From: an uncultured Candidatus Saccharibacteria bacterium
GTDB lineage: Bacteria > Patescibacteriota > Saccharimonadia > Saccharimonadales > Saccharimonadaceae
NCBI GenBank assembly: GCA_947302975.1
Contig: CAMYXA010000004.1
Location: forward strand, 1 to 53,445
Direction of reading: 5' to 3'
Length of the DNA: 53,445 nucleotides
The first letter of the stretch is position 1. Each line of letters opens with the position of its first letter. Under the pieces are notes generated by a model, which saw only the letters and a list, made by a program, of their open reading frames with translations, ran no database searches and had not been told where the DNA came from. This document shows positions 1-8,687 of the stretch, one piece after another. The position numbers were made by a program, and so were the translations under genes.

Positions 1-52
1 TCTGACCTCGTCTACGTCAAAGACGCGCTCTAGCCAACTGAGCTAACCGCCC
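1..52 (-). tRNA. tRNA-Val(GAC), truncated by window start
   Basis: Reverse complement GGGCGGTTAGCTCAGTTGGCTAGAGCGCGTCTTTGACGTAGACGAGGTC: acceptor, D-arm, anticodon stem CGTCT/AGACG with loop TTGACGT (anticodon GAC). 3' part lies outside the window. Confidence 0.9.
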
Positions 53-194
53 AAATTGTTAAATATGCCTTATCTTTTAATTATACCACAGATTCGGCAT
101 TTTGTAAATAAGGGGTCAAAATCCCCGAACATTTCGATTATAGCACGATTGAATAAAAAATCTAGAGCATTTCTCGTGGTATAATAAGATTAAG

Positions 195-1430
195 ATGAAA
201 CATCTCAGTATTTTTCTTGGCAAAAGCGTCCAAAGACTCACGAGTCTAAAGAAGACTGGTGGCTCCGCTTTGCCTGGTCTTATTGTCGAAAAAACCGACC
301 CAAAATTCATCGGCAAAATTCTCTCGAAACTTCCATACGGAGTCGTTGTTGTCTCTGGTACGAACGGAAAAACCACCACCACGAAAGTTATCTCCGAACT
401 TTTCGAAAAGAACGGCCTCAAGGTCTTCACGAATAAAACCGGCAGCAACTTTGTACGCGGCGTAATCTCGGCAATCCTAAAAAACATCAAACTAACCGGA
501 AAATTTGACTATGACATTGCTGTATTGGAACTTGACGAAGCCCATGCCGTGAAATTCAGTGAAGTTGCACCAATCGATTATGCTTTGCTCCTAAATGTCC
601 AGCGCGACCAACTCGATCGCTTCGGCGAAATCGATCACACCGCTGACCTCCTTCAGAAAATCGCTTCAAAAACCAAGAAAACCACTATCTTAAATCGCGA
701 AGATCCGCGTGTTTCGAAAATTAAAGCCAAAAACACGAAATTCTTTGGTCTCTCCAAAGAAATGCTAGATAAATTCCCGTCCGACGATGACCTGATCGAA
801 AAATCTGAGATTAAAGTTTCGGATCAGCCTGCTGCGGTAATCTTGAAAAACCTAAAAGGTAACACCGCAACCTATCAAGTCGGCGAGGAATCGGAATCTG
901 TCGAGCTGGAACTAAAAGGCATCTATAACGCCTATAATGTTGCCGGCGCCCTGGCGCTTGTCGCAGAGGTTTTAAAAGATAAAAATCCAAAAGAACTAGT
1001 CGGGGAACTAAAAGATATTAAATCGGCTTTTGGCCGCGGTGAAGTTCTGAAGGTGGGCGACACTGAAGTCGAAATTTTGCTCGTCAAAAATCCGTCTGCC
1101 TTTCAGCTTAGCCTTGCTTCGTTCGCGGACAAAGATCATGATTATATGATCGCCATAAACGACAACATCGCAGATGGTCGTGATGTTTCCTGGCTCTGGA
1201 ATGTAGATTTTAGCGGCCTCAAAAATGTCAAAGTCGTTTCCGGAATTCGTGCTACGGACATGGCGCTTCGCCTAAAGTATGACAACGTTGAATTTGGCGA
1301 AGTTGAGGAAGATCTCGAAAAGGCTATCAAGAAGCTTGTAAAGTCTGGCCCAAACAAAAAGCGCATCTTTACGACCTACACTGCCATGCTTGAAATCCGC
1401 AAAATCATCTCAGGAAGGAGTTTGCTATGA
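195..1430 (+). CDS. murT: MurT-like Mur ligase (lipid II isoglutaminyl synthase subunit)
   Basis: Mur ligase P-loop VVVVSGTNGKTTTTK, DUF1727-like C-terminus, followed directly by a GatD-like gene; TATAAT 10 nt upstream of ATG. Confidence 0.88.
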   Translation: MKHLSIFLGKSVQRLTSLKKTGGSALPGLIVEKTDPKFIGKILSKLPYGVVVVSGTNGKTTTTKVISELFEKNGLKVFTNKTGSNFVRGVISAILKNIKLTGKFDYDIAVLELDEAHAVKFSEVAPIDYALLLNVQRDQLDRFGEIDHTADLLQKIASKTKKTTILNREDPRVSKIKAKNTKFFGLSKEMLDKFPSDDDLIEKSEIKVSDQPAAVILKNLKGNTATYQVGEESESVELELKGIYNAYNVAGALALVAEVLKDKNPKELVGELKDIKSAFGRGEVLKVGDTEVEILLVKNPSAFQLSLASFADKDHDYMIAINDNIADGRDVSWLWNVDFSGLKNVKVVSGIRATDMALRLKYDNVEFGEVEEDLEKAIKKLVKSGPNKKRIFTTYTAMLEIRKIISGRSLL

Positions 1431-2140
1431 CAATCAATATCCTCCATCTCTATCCAAAAGAAATGAATCTTTATGGTGACCACGGCAACATTTTGGCCCT
1501 AACTCGTCGCCTCGAGTGGCGCGGCCACAAAACAAACGTAATTCATTATGAGCCGGGTATGGAAATTCCAAAAGACGTCGATATTATTTTTGGCGGCGGC
1601 GGCCAGGATTCCGGGCAGGGAAAAATCGAGAAAGATTTAAAGAAAATCGCCAAAGTTCTGAAAGAGAAAATCGAAGCTGGCGTGCCAACGCTTCTTATCT
1701 GCGGCCTCTATCAGCTCATGGGTAAATACTTTGAAACCGCCGAGGGTCAGAGAATCGAAGGAACCGGCGTACTCGACCTATACACCAAGGCCGGACCGAC
1801 TCGCCTCATTGGTAACATCGTCATAGACTCAGAAGTATTTGGCGAAGTTGTCGGCTATGAAAACCACTCTGGGCTCACCTATCTTGGTGAGGGTCTAAAA
1901 CCGTTCGGCGAAGTAAAAATTGGTGACGGCAACAACGACAAAGATTCTGGCGAAGGAGTCAGATATAAGAACTGTATCGGTACCTATCTTCACGGTCCAA
2001 TCCTGCCAAAGAATCCAAAAGTTACGGATTTCTTAATCAAGACTGCCCTAAAAAACAAGGGTGAATCCATTGACTTGAGGCCGCTAGACGATGCGGTTGA
2101 AAACAAAGCCCATAAAGTCGCCGCTTCAAGACCACGCTAA
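1427..2140 (+). CDS. gatD: GatD-like glutamine amidotransferase (lipid II isoglutaminyl synthase)
   Basis: CobB/CobQ-type class I amidotransferase: LHLYPKEMNLYGDHGNILAL, LLICGLYQLMG, late His in GTYLHGPILPKNP; overlaps murT stop. Confidence 0.88.
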   Translation: MTINILHLYPKEMNLYGDHGNILALTRRLEWRGHKTNVIHYEPGMEIPKDVDIIFGGGGQDSGQGKIEKDLKKIAKVLKEKIEAGVPTLLICGLYQLMGKYFETAEGQRIEGTGVLDLYTKAGPTRLIGNIVIDSEVFGEVVGYENHSGLTYLGEGLKPFGEVKIGDGNNDKDSGEGVRYKNCIGTYLHGPILPKNPKVTDFLIKTALKNKGESIDLRPLDDAVENKAHKVAASRPR

Positions 2141-2196
2141 TCTTGACTTTTTATACCTCTTATGCTATGTTAGACATAGATAAAGGTCATACAAAA

Positions 2197-3738
2197 ATGA
2201 AAAAACAAACAAAAAAATCTTTGGCACTTGCTGCTTTAGCAATTCCTTTTGCTATGTCTAGCAGCGCCTTTGCCGAAACCTCCGGCACCACAACTGTCAA
2301 CATCGAGGTTGACGAAACTCTGTCACTAGTTCTCAGCACGGACAACATTAATTTTAATGCTATCGGTGGCGAGCTCATGACGAACAACATGACGATTACC
2401 GGCTCGACCAACTCCGCCGCTGGCTACTCTATAAGCGTGAACACGAATAATGATTATACCGAGTTGAAGCATTCCAATACGAATGTCTCAGCTTCTGTTC
2501 CAACCTTGTCTTCTGCAACAACCATGGCTTCATTCCCGGACATTGCCTGGGGTTACACTAATTCTCTAGCTAATGCAAGCGACATAGTTTCAAACGACAC
2601 GACCTTTAATCCAATACCGGCAGTAGCTACAAAGATTTTCCAATCTTCAGCAAACGGTTCATCGAACCATATTTTCACAACCGGCATCAAGGCCAACAAT
2701 AGCCTTCCAGCCGGTACCTACTCAAATGACCTTCTCTTTACAATCGTTGCAAATCCAGTACCACAAAACAATATCGAAACCGGAATGAATGATGATGGTG
2801 TTGAACCAATCATTGATCCAATTTCTGGTAATCCTTACTTCCCAATGCAGGGTATGACCCCAGAAATCTGCCAAGCTGCAACCCTCGAGGAGCAAGTTCA
2901 ACTCATCGATATCCGCGATAAGAAACTTTACTGGGTTACAAAACTCGCTGACGGAAATTGTTGGATGACGCAAAACCTTGACTTCGACATTCCTTCTACT
3001 GCGCTTTCGTCGACCACTACAAACTTAACTCAATATGGTGTTGATGGATATACAGCCAGCGAAGGGTATAGCAAGGACGGGGATATTATCTATTGGACGC
3101 CAAACAGTGCCACCATTCCAGCATCAGCCATTGGCACTACTGGCACCATTTCTGGCTGGCAAGTAGATCATGATCATCCGTACTCAGCAGACCCAGGCAC
3201 TTGGTATAGTACAGATACCTGGTATGACAATGACACTGAAACTAATTATCTAGCAGGCAACCAAGGCGATAAATTCTCTAGAACCCCATACTCTGGGAAT
3301 GGTGCTCACGGGCATGTGGGTAACTATTATAACTGGTCTGCCGCGATTGCGACAAACGATGCTTCTGGCTACACTAGCTCGACATATCAAAATTTATCAG
3401 AGAATCCGAAGAACTCTATCTGTCCAAAAGGCTGGAGATTGCCAGTTATAGCTGAATACTCAAATGGTGAATTGGGTGCCAATGAATTCTACAACCTGGG
3501 TTATAGCTATGGCAGCACGAGCAATGATGAGCATATTTCTGGAAGTCCAGTCTGGTTAATCCGCACCGGTTGGGTTACTGGCGGCCTAAGCAGCGCCGGT
3601 AGCAACGGTTTGTATTGGTCTAGCACTGTCGCCAACGAGATGAGTGCGCACGATCTCTACTTCCATCACTGGGGCTTTAATCCAAAAAACTACTACGGCA
3701 AAGGTAACGGTGCATCCATTCGCTGCGTCGCCGAGTAA
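2197..3738 (+). CDS. Secreted surface protein with FISUMP (Fibrobacter succinogenes major paralogous) domain, paralog 1
   Basis: Signal peptide MKKQTKKSLALAALAIPFAMSSSAFAE; C-terminal WMTQNLDF...SICPKGWRLP...YWSST...SIRCVAE. Start moved from 2143 to the ATG after AAAGG at 2197. Confidence 0.85.
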   Translation: MKKQTKKSLALAALAIPFAMSSSAFAETSGTTTVNIEVDETLSLVLSTDNINFNAIGGELMTNNMTITGSTNSAAGYSISVNTNNDYTELKHSNTNVSASVPTLSSATTMASFPDIAWGYTNSLANASDIVSNDTTFNPIPAVATKIFQSSANGSSNHIFTTGIKANNSLPAGTYSNDLLFTIVANPVPQNNIETGMNDDGVEPIIDPISGNPYFPMQGMTPEICQAATLEEQVQLIDIRDKKLYWVTKLADGNCWMTQNLDFDIPSTALSSTTTNLTQYGVDGYTASEGYSKDGDIIYWTPNSATIPASAIGTTGTISGWQVDHDHPYSADPGTWYSTDTWYDNDTETNYLAGNQGDKFSRTPYSGNGAHGHVGNYYNWSAAIATNDASGYTSSTYQNLSENPKNSICPKGWRLPVIAEYSNGELGANEFYNLGYSYGSTSNDEHISGSPVWLIRTGWVTGGLSSAGSNGLYWSSTVANEMSAHDLYFHHWGFNPKNYYGKGNGASIRCVAE

Positions 3739-3744
3739 AACCTA

Positions 3745-4050
3745 GGCTTTTTACGGTATAGCCGAAAGCGGATTCCAAAAACACCAAGGGGGTTGATTTT
3801 GGAGCCCTATATGCTAATAATCTCAGCGGGTTGGAGAAAATTTTAGTTGTTCTGTCTGTGGGGCCCGTTAATTCCAAATGGGAATATTTGGACGTGGTGG
3901 TAGGGGTCTCACTGAACGGCAGTCAGGAATGTTAGAGACTCCTGGGAAGGAGATTATGAGCTTAGAACTTAAGATATTGAAGTTCAAAATCAAACTTTCT
4001 GTAAGAAGATCAAAAACTAAAAAAGTGACTAGCAGGAACTAGTCACTCCA
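3745..4050. ncRNA. Candidate structured non-coding RNA region, strand uncertain
   Basis: No credible ORF; several helices: CCAAAA/TTTTGG (3775/3797), 8-bp GGGGTCTC/GAGACTCC (3903/3935), ACTG/CAGT (3911/3920), CTCCT/AGGAG (3939/3948), AGTGACTAG/CTAGTCACT (4024/4039). Confidence 0.4.
4010..4047 (-). terminator. Intrinsic terminator reading on minus strand
   Basis: Minus strand AGTGACTAG-TTCCTG-CTAGTCACT followed by TTTTTTAGTTTTT. Confidence 0.6.
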
Positions 4051-4188
4051 ACACAAACACCGCGTCATCACCCTGAGGGTGATGCGGTTTATGAAATCAT
4101 TATATCACAAAAAACCACAATCTTCAATAGTAAAGGGGGCTCCGGGACGCTCACTTCGTTCGCTAGCCGTCACCACACAAAAAAAACA

Positions 4189-4213
4189 AAAAATAACCCT
4201 CTGGGTTATTTTC
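4189..4213 (-). terminator. Terminator downstream of tRNA-Phe
   Basis: AAATAACCC-TCT-GGGTTATTT inverted repeat flanked by A/T runs. Confidence 0.7.
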
Positions 4214-4225
4214 TTGTTTTTTGCT

Positions 4226-4301
4226 TGGTGGCTCCGGTCGGACTTGAACCAACGACACAAGGCTCTTCAGGCCTCTGCTCTACCAACTGAGCTACAGAGC
4301 C
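4226..4301 (-). tRNA. tRNA-Phe(GAA), CCA encoded
   Basis: Reverse complement GGCTCTGTAGCTCAGTTGGTAGAGCAGAGGCCTGAAGAGCCTTGTGTCGTTGGTTCAAGTCCGACCGGAGCCACCA; anticodon loop CTGAAGA. Confidence 0.95.
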
Positions 4302-4409
4302 AAGCTTAGATAATTATATCATGCCGAGCAGAAAATACAACCATCTCTTTGTGTAAGTGCCTCGATTGACTTCGCATCTCCCTTATGCTAATCTTGAAAG
4401 AGAAAAGTT

Positions 4410-6065
4410 ATGCAAAAGGTGAGAGGAAATTTAAGCAAAACTTTTATACTCGTATTGTTTGCAATTATTTTTGCTACTCCAGATTTGGCTCATGCTGAAA
4501 CCTCTAGCTCCTCAACGATTTCTTTTGATGTTGGTGAAACCATTTCAATAGTCCTCGGTTCGGAATCTATCAATTTCTCTAGCACAGACAACGAACTTAT
4601 GTCTCGTAATATGACCGTGACTGGCTCAACGAACTCTGCTGCTGGCTACACGATTTCTCTTAACACGAGCAACAACTATACAGATTTGAAACATACGAAT
4701 CCAGGTGTCCAGGCTGTCATCCCGACCATCTCCGAGGATACCTCAGTAGCGAATTTCCCGTCCAATTATTGGGGCTACACGGAAGGCTTATCAACAGCAA
4801 ATTCTGTGCCAACCAACGAAACGATCTTTAAACCAATCCCACTAAATCCAACCAATATCTTCGCAACGGCCGAAAACGGCGATGCCACCCACATTTTTAC
4901 TACCGGTATTAAGACAGATAGCTCGCTTCCGGCCGGTCTGTATTCTAACGAGTTGGTCTTTACAATTGTTGCAAAAATAGTCCTTCCGACTCCGCCAGGG
5001 ACCGAAGGCGGTAGTATTAATGATCCGGGCGGCGGAAACTCTGGCCAAGTCTATCCAGCAAATTCGCTCGCTCGCGCATTTGAGCTTGCCTATGTCTCAG
5101 CTGGTAAGCCAATATATGTTAGCGACTCAGACGCAGCTATCGGTTGGCGCCCAATGGTTGAAAATGAAGATATTACTGGCCGTAGTGTTCGTTTTGCTAT
5201 CCAAGACATTGACCTTACATTCACGGATGGCCTCGTAACCCATAGTGTTTGCGAGTGGGCTGCTCAATCCACTAATGCATTAGCCATTGATTTGCGTGAT
5301 GGTACATCATATAGAGTTGGTAAGCTCAAGGATAATCGATGCTGGATACTAGATAACCTGGCGCTCAACCCAACCTTGCAGACCGCAAAAACCCGCATGG
5401 TCGGAAACACCAACGGTAGTGACGCCGCGGTAAATAATTTCATTAACGGCGGTGGTGGGCAATCCGGATGGTCTACCGGTGCTGTAGCGTACGAGGGCAG
5501 TTCTAGTGTTTATAATCAACCACGCATCCAGACGGGCAGCATGAATAGCTTGCCGCAGGGCAACGATCCACTCGCTGCTGAAGTTGCCGCAGGGGGATGG
5601 AAAACCGGCGTCTATTATAACTACTGTGCTGCTACCCTGGGAACATATTGCTATGGCGAAAACAGCGGTATTGATAAGAACCCAAATTCCGCAATTGATG
5701 CCGAATTCGATATTTGTCCAAAAGGGTGGAGATTGCCAACTGGTGGGCCAATATCCTCTGTTGGAACCAATGCTGGTGGAGGCGAATGGCAACTTGCATA
5801 TGATGCTTATGAGAGCGAAGGTGATAGTGACGCGCAGTACTTTGCTTTCAGGAGGGCCCATCAATTGCCTCTGGGTGGATACTATAGCTGGGGTGGCGCC
5901 TATCAATCTGGTGTAAGCTTGTCGGTGTGGTCTTCGACTTTTTATGACAGCAACTATGCATATTACCTGACCATGTTTTCTAACGATAGCGAGGGCAACG
6001 TAGCTAGGCTGCAGAACGCCAACTATCGCACTGGTGGCCGTTCGGTGCGCTGCGTAGCTAAATAG
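4410..6065 (+). CDS. Secreted surface protein with FISUMP domain, paralog 2
   Basis: Signal peptide MQKVRGNLSKTFILVLFAIIFATPDLAHAE; same N-terminal module as paralog 1 (MTVTGSTNSAAGYTISLNT...); DICPKGWRLPTGG...VWSSTF...SVRCVAK. Promoter TTGACT...TATGCTAAT upstream. Confidence 0.83.
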   Translation: MQKVRGNLSKTFILVLFAIIFATPDLAHAETSSSSTISFDVGETISIVLGSESINFSSTDNELMSRNMTVTGSTNSAAGYTISLNTSNNYTDLKHTNPGVQAVIPTISEDTSVANFPSNYWGYTEGLSTANSVPTNETIFKPIPLNPTNIFATAENGDATHIFTTGIKTDSSLPAGLYSNELVFTIVAKIVLPTPPGTEGGSINDPGGGNSGQVYPANSLARAFELAYVSAGKPIYVSDSDAAIGWRPMVENEDITGRSVRFAIQDIDLTFTDGLVTHSVCEWAAQSTNALAIDLRDGTSYRVGKLKDNRCWILDNLALNPTLQTAKTRMVGNTNGSDAAVNNFINGGGGQSGWSTGAVAYEGSSSVYNQPRIQTGSMNSLPQGNDPLAAEVAAGGWKTGVYYNYCAATLGTYCYGENSGIDKNPNSAIDAEFDICPKGWRLPTGGPISSVGTNAGGGEWQLAYDAYESEGDSDAQYFAFRRAHQLPLGGYYSWGGAYQSGVSLSVWSSTFYDSNYAYYLTMFSNDSEGNVARLQNANYRTGGRSVRCVAK

Positions 6066-6135
6066 ACGCCTAATCATCTCTTGACAAAATCCCAGTTTTC
6101 GCTTATACTTATTTACAGATAAAGGTCAAACAAAA

Positions 6136-7749
6136 ATGAAAAAACACACATACAAATCTATTGCACTTGCTACGTTGGCAGTTCCTTTCGCCATGTCTAG
6201 CAGCGTTTTTGCAGATACATCCGGCTCTGCAACAGTTAATATTCAAGTAGACGAAACTCTGTCTATCGTTTTAGGCTCAGAGTCTATAAACTTTTCTCAG
6301 GCAGATAATAGCCTCATGTCTCGAAGCATGACTGTGGCCGGTGCGACCAATGCTGCAGCTGGTTACACGATCTCTTTTAGTGCGAACAATGAATATACAG
6401 ATTTGAAGCATACAAATTCAAATGTTAATGCTAGCATTCCGACTCTTTCTGAAAATGTTTCTGCTGCTAGCTTCCCGATCAATCACTGGGGCTACGCAGA
6501 TAGTTTGACCTCTGTTGGCGCCGAACCAACCAACGAAACAACCTTCAAAAAAGTTCCTTTGAACCCAACAAATGTCTTCGCGACGGAAACGAATGGTGAA
6601 AGCACTCACATATTCACAGTTGGCGTTAAGGCTGACAACAATATGGCATCCGGTACTTACTCGAATGACCTTCTCTTTACAATCGTTGCAAACCCAGTGC
6701 CAAGAAACGGCATTGAATCCGCAATGATTGACGCCGGAGTTTCACCAATTGCCGTTGATGTCGTAGATCCAGTGACTAGCGCAGTATCTCATGAATCTTA
6801 CTACCCAATGCAAGCTATGTCCTCATCAATCTGTGACTCCGCAGCTGTTAATGAACAATTCCAGCTCGTCGACTCTCGCGACAATAAGGTCTACTGGGCT
6901 GCAAAACTTGCTGACGGCCACTGCTGGATGACCCAAAACCTTGACTTTGACCTCAATTCTGCCGTAACACTTACTTCAGAAAACACCAACCTGAAATACT
7001 ACGACACTGGCGCAGGCTATGCCGCAAACGGATTTGACTATGTTATGTATAGTTCACAACATGGATATAGTTATGATGAACAAACCGGCGTCATCTCCTG
7101 GACGCCAGATTCCAGCACGATCGATATGACCGCCGGCAATTACGGCGATTGGGTAAAGAGCTATGCTCTACCTATTTCCGCTGACCCTGGAAACTGGTAC
7201 TATGCCGATCAATTCTTAACCCCAGCAACCAAAAATTATATGACTGGCAATGGCGGTGACTACTTTAGTCAAACTCCATTTGCTGGCAATGGTATGCACG
7301 GACACGTCGGAAACTATTACAACTGGACTGCCGCTGCTGCTTCAAATGTTAACAGATGGACCGATGCTAGGGGTGGCACCTACAGCAACATAGCAGACAA
7401 CCCGCAAAACTCTATCTGTCCAAAAGGCTGGAGACTTCCTACTATCTCTGGCGACTCTGCCGACGTTGCTGGCAGTACGAACGAATTTGCAAGGTTGAAT
7501 ACTCTATATAATGGCGGTTTGCTTAATACTTCTGCAGGCCTTGAGGGCGCCCCATTCTATCATGTCCGCGCTGGCGTTATATCGTCCGACAACTATGTAT
7601 ATAACATGGGTAGAGGTTCAAAATACTGGTCATCGACCGTCGTTCATAGTATGACGCACTACGTTGCTGATATTGAGGGTGGCTCAGTCAACACGGCCTA
7701 TAGCAACGACAACTACTACGGCTTCAACGTACGCTGTATCGCTGAATAA
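6136..7749 (+). CDS. Secreted surface protein with FISUMP domain, paralog 3
   Basis: Signal peptide near-identical to paralog 1; SICPKGWRLPTISGD...KYWSST...NVRCIAE. Promoter TTGACA...TATACT upstream. Confidence 0.86.
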   Translation: MKKHTYKSIALATLAVPFAMSSSVFADTSGSATVNIQVDETLSIVLGSESINFSQADNSLMSRSMTVAGATNAAAGYTISFSANNEYTDLKHTNSNVNASIPTLSENVSAASFPINHWGYADSLTSVGAEPTNETTFKKVPLNPTNVFATETNGESTHIFTVGVKADNNMASGTYSNDLLFTIVANPVPRNGIESAMIDAGVSPIAVDVVDPVTSAVSHESYYPMQAMSSSICDSAAVNEQFQLVDSRDNKVYWAAKLADGHCWMTQNLDFDLNSAVTLTSENTNLKYYDTGAGYAANGFDYVMYSSQHGYSYDEQTGVISWTPDSSTIDMTAGNYGDWVKSYALPISADPGNWYYADQFLTPATKNYMTGNGGDYFSQTPFAGNGMHGHVGNYYNWTAAAASNVNRWTDARGGTYSNIADNPQNSICPKGWRLPTISGDSADVAGSTNEFARLNTLYNGGLLNTSAGLEGAPFYHVRAGVISSDNYVYNMGRGSKYWSSTVVHSMTHYVADIEGGSVNTAYSNDNYYGFNVRCIAE

Positions 7750-7776
7750 ACCCGCACATTGTGCTAAAATGAGGTA

Positions 7777-8670
7777 ATGAAAACCGAAAAATCATTACTT
7801 ACTGCATTTATCCTGAATCTATTCTTCGCAGCCTTTGAATTCATCGGCGGAGCAATTTCTGGCAGTATCGCCATCTCCTCCGATGCAATTCATGACCTCG
7901 GCGACTGCATCACTCTTGGCATCGCCTACGCTCTTGAGAAAAAGAGCCACTCCGGCCCAGACAAGAAGCATACTTACGGCTATTCGCGCTACTCTACGCT
8001 TGGCGCGCTGATTACGACCACAATCCTCATCGCAGGCGCTATCTTCATTATCTCGGAAGCAGTCGAAACTATTCTTTCTGGGGGAGAGCCGGAAATTGAA
8101 GGCGACATCATGTTGATCTTTGCTGCCGTCGGTCTCGTCTTTAATCTTGTTGCCATGTTTGTGACTCGTCGTAGGCACAATGCTAATGAGCGAGCTATTA
8201 ATATTCATATTCTTGAGGATGCCCTCGGTAATTTGTTGATTCTGGTTGGTGCAGTCGTGATTAATCTCACTGGCCTCACTATTCTCGACCCGATCATGTC
8301 CATCGCCGTTGCTTCGCTTATTATAATTATGTCGATTAGAAACATTCGCCCTGTCAGCATTGTTTTTCTCGAGATGACGCCGGACCATCTTTCGGTCGAA
8401 AAAATCCGCAAAGAACTTCTTGAGAATCCCGAAATAGAAGATGTCCATCATCTCCACTTCTGGAATATCGACGAAGAGCACATCTATGTCACTTTGCATG
8501 TCGTGACAAACAATCCAATCAAGGCTAAGCATGAAGTTCGCGAAATCTTGGAGCGCCACAAAATTAATCACGTCACTATCGAAACTGAAACCGCCAAAGA
8601 AGCTTGCGAAGATCACGACCATACTGTCGATGCTCCGAGTGTCCGTCACCACCACCATCACCATCACTAG
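7777..8670 (+). CDS. Cation diffusion facilitator (CDF) family transporter with His7 C-terminus
   Basis: CDF signature SSDAIHDLGDCITLGIAYALEKKS, multiple TM helices, C-terminal RHHHHHHH. Confidence 0.92.
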   Translation: MKTEKSLLTAFILNLFFAAFEFIGGAISGSIAISSDAIHDLGDCITLGIAYALEKKSHSGPDKKHTYGYSRYSTLGALITTTILIAGAIFIISEAVETILSGGEPEIEGDIMLIFAAVGLVFNLVAMFVTRRRHNANERAINIHILEDALGNLLILVGAVVINLTGLTILDPIMSIAVASLIIIMSIRNIRPVSIVFLEMTPDHLSVEKIRKELLENPEIEDVHHLHFWNIDEEHIYVTLHVVTNNPIKAKHEVREILERHKINHVTIETETAKEACEDHDHTVDAPSVRHHHHHHH

Positions 8671-8687
8671 TGTGATATAATATTCTC

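Noticed and set aside
3745-4050. tmRNA or RNase P RNA
   Set aside because: GGGGGTTGATTTTGGA slightly resembles a tmRNA 5' end, but there is no matching tRNA-like 3' end, and no RNase P conserved blocks.
4079-4309. 76-aa plus-strand ORF ending WWLRSDLNQRHKALQASALPTELQSQA
   Set aside because: Antisense read-through of tRNA-Phe; a classic spurious ORF.
5349-6077. 242-aa minus-strand ORF
   Set aside because: Antisense shadow of the FISUMP paralog 2 gene; no SD and no plausible protein features.
2197-7749. Diversity-generating retroelement targeting the FISUMP genes
   Set aside because: No reverse transcriptase or template repeat was visible in the window; only ordinary paralog divergence.
7819-8667. 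282-aa minus-strand ORF opposite the CDF gene
   Set aside because: Shadow ORF; low-complexity Met/Val/Asp start and odd composition, while the plus strand encodes a clear CDF transporter.
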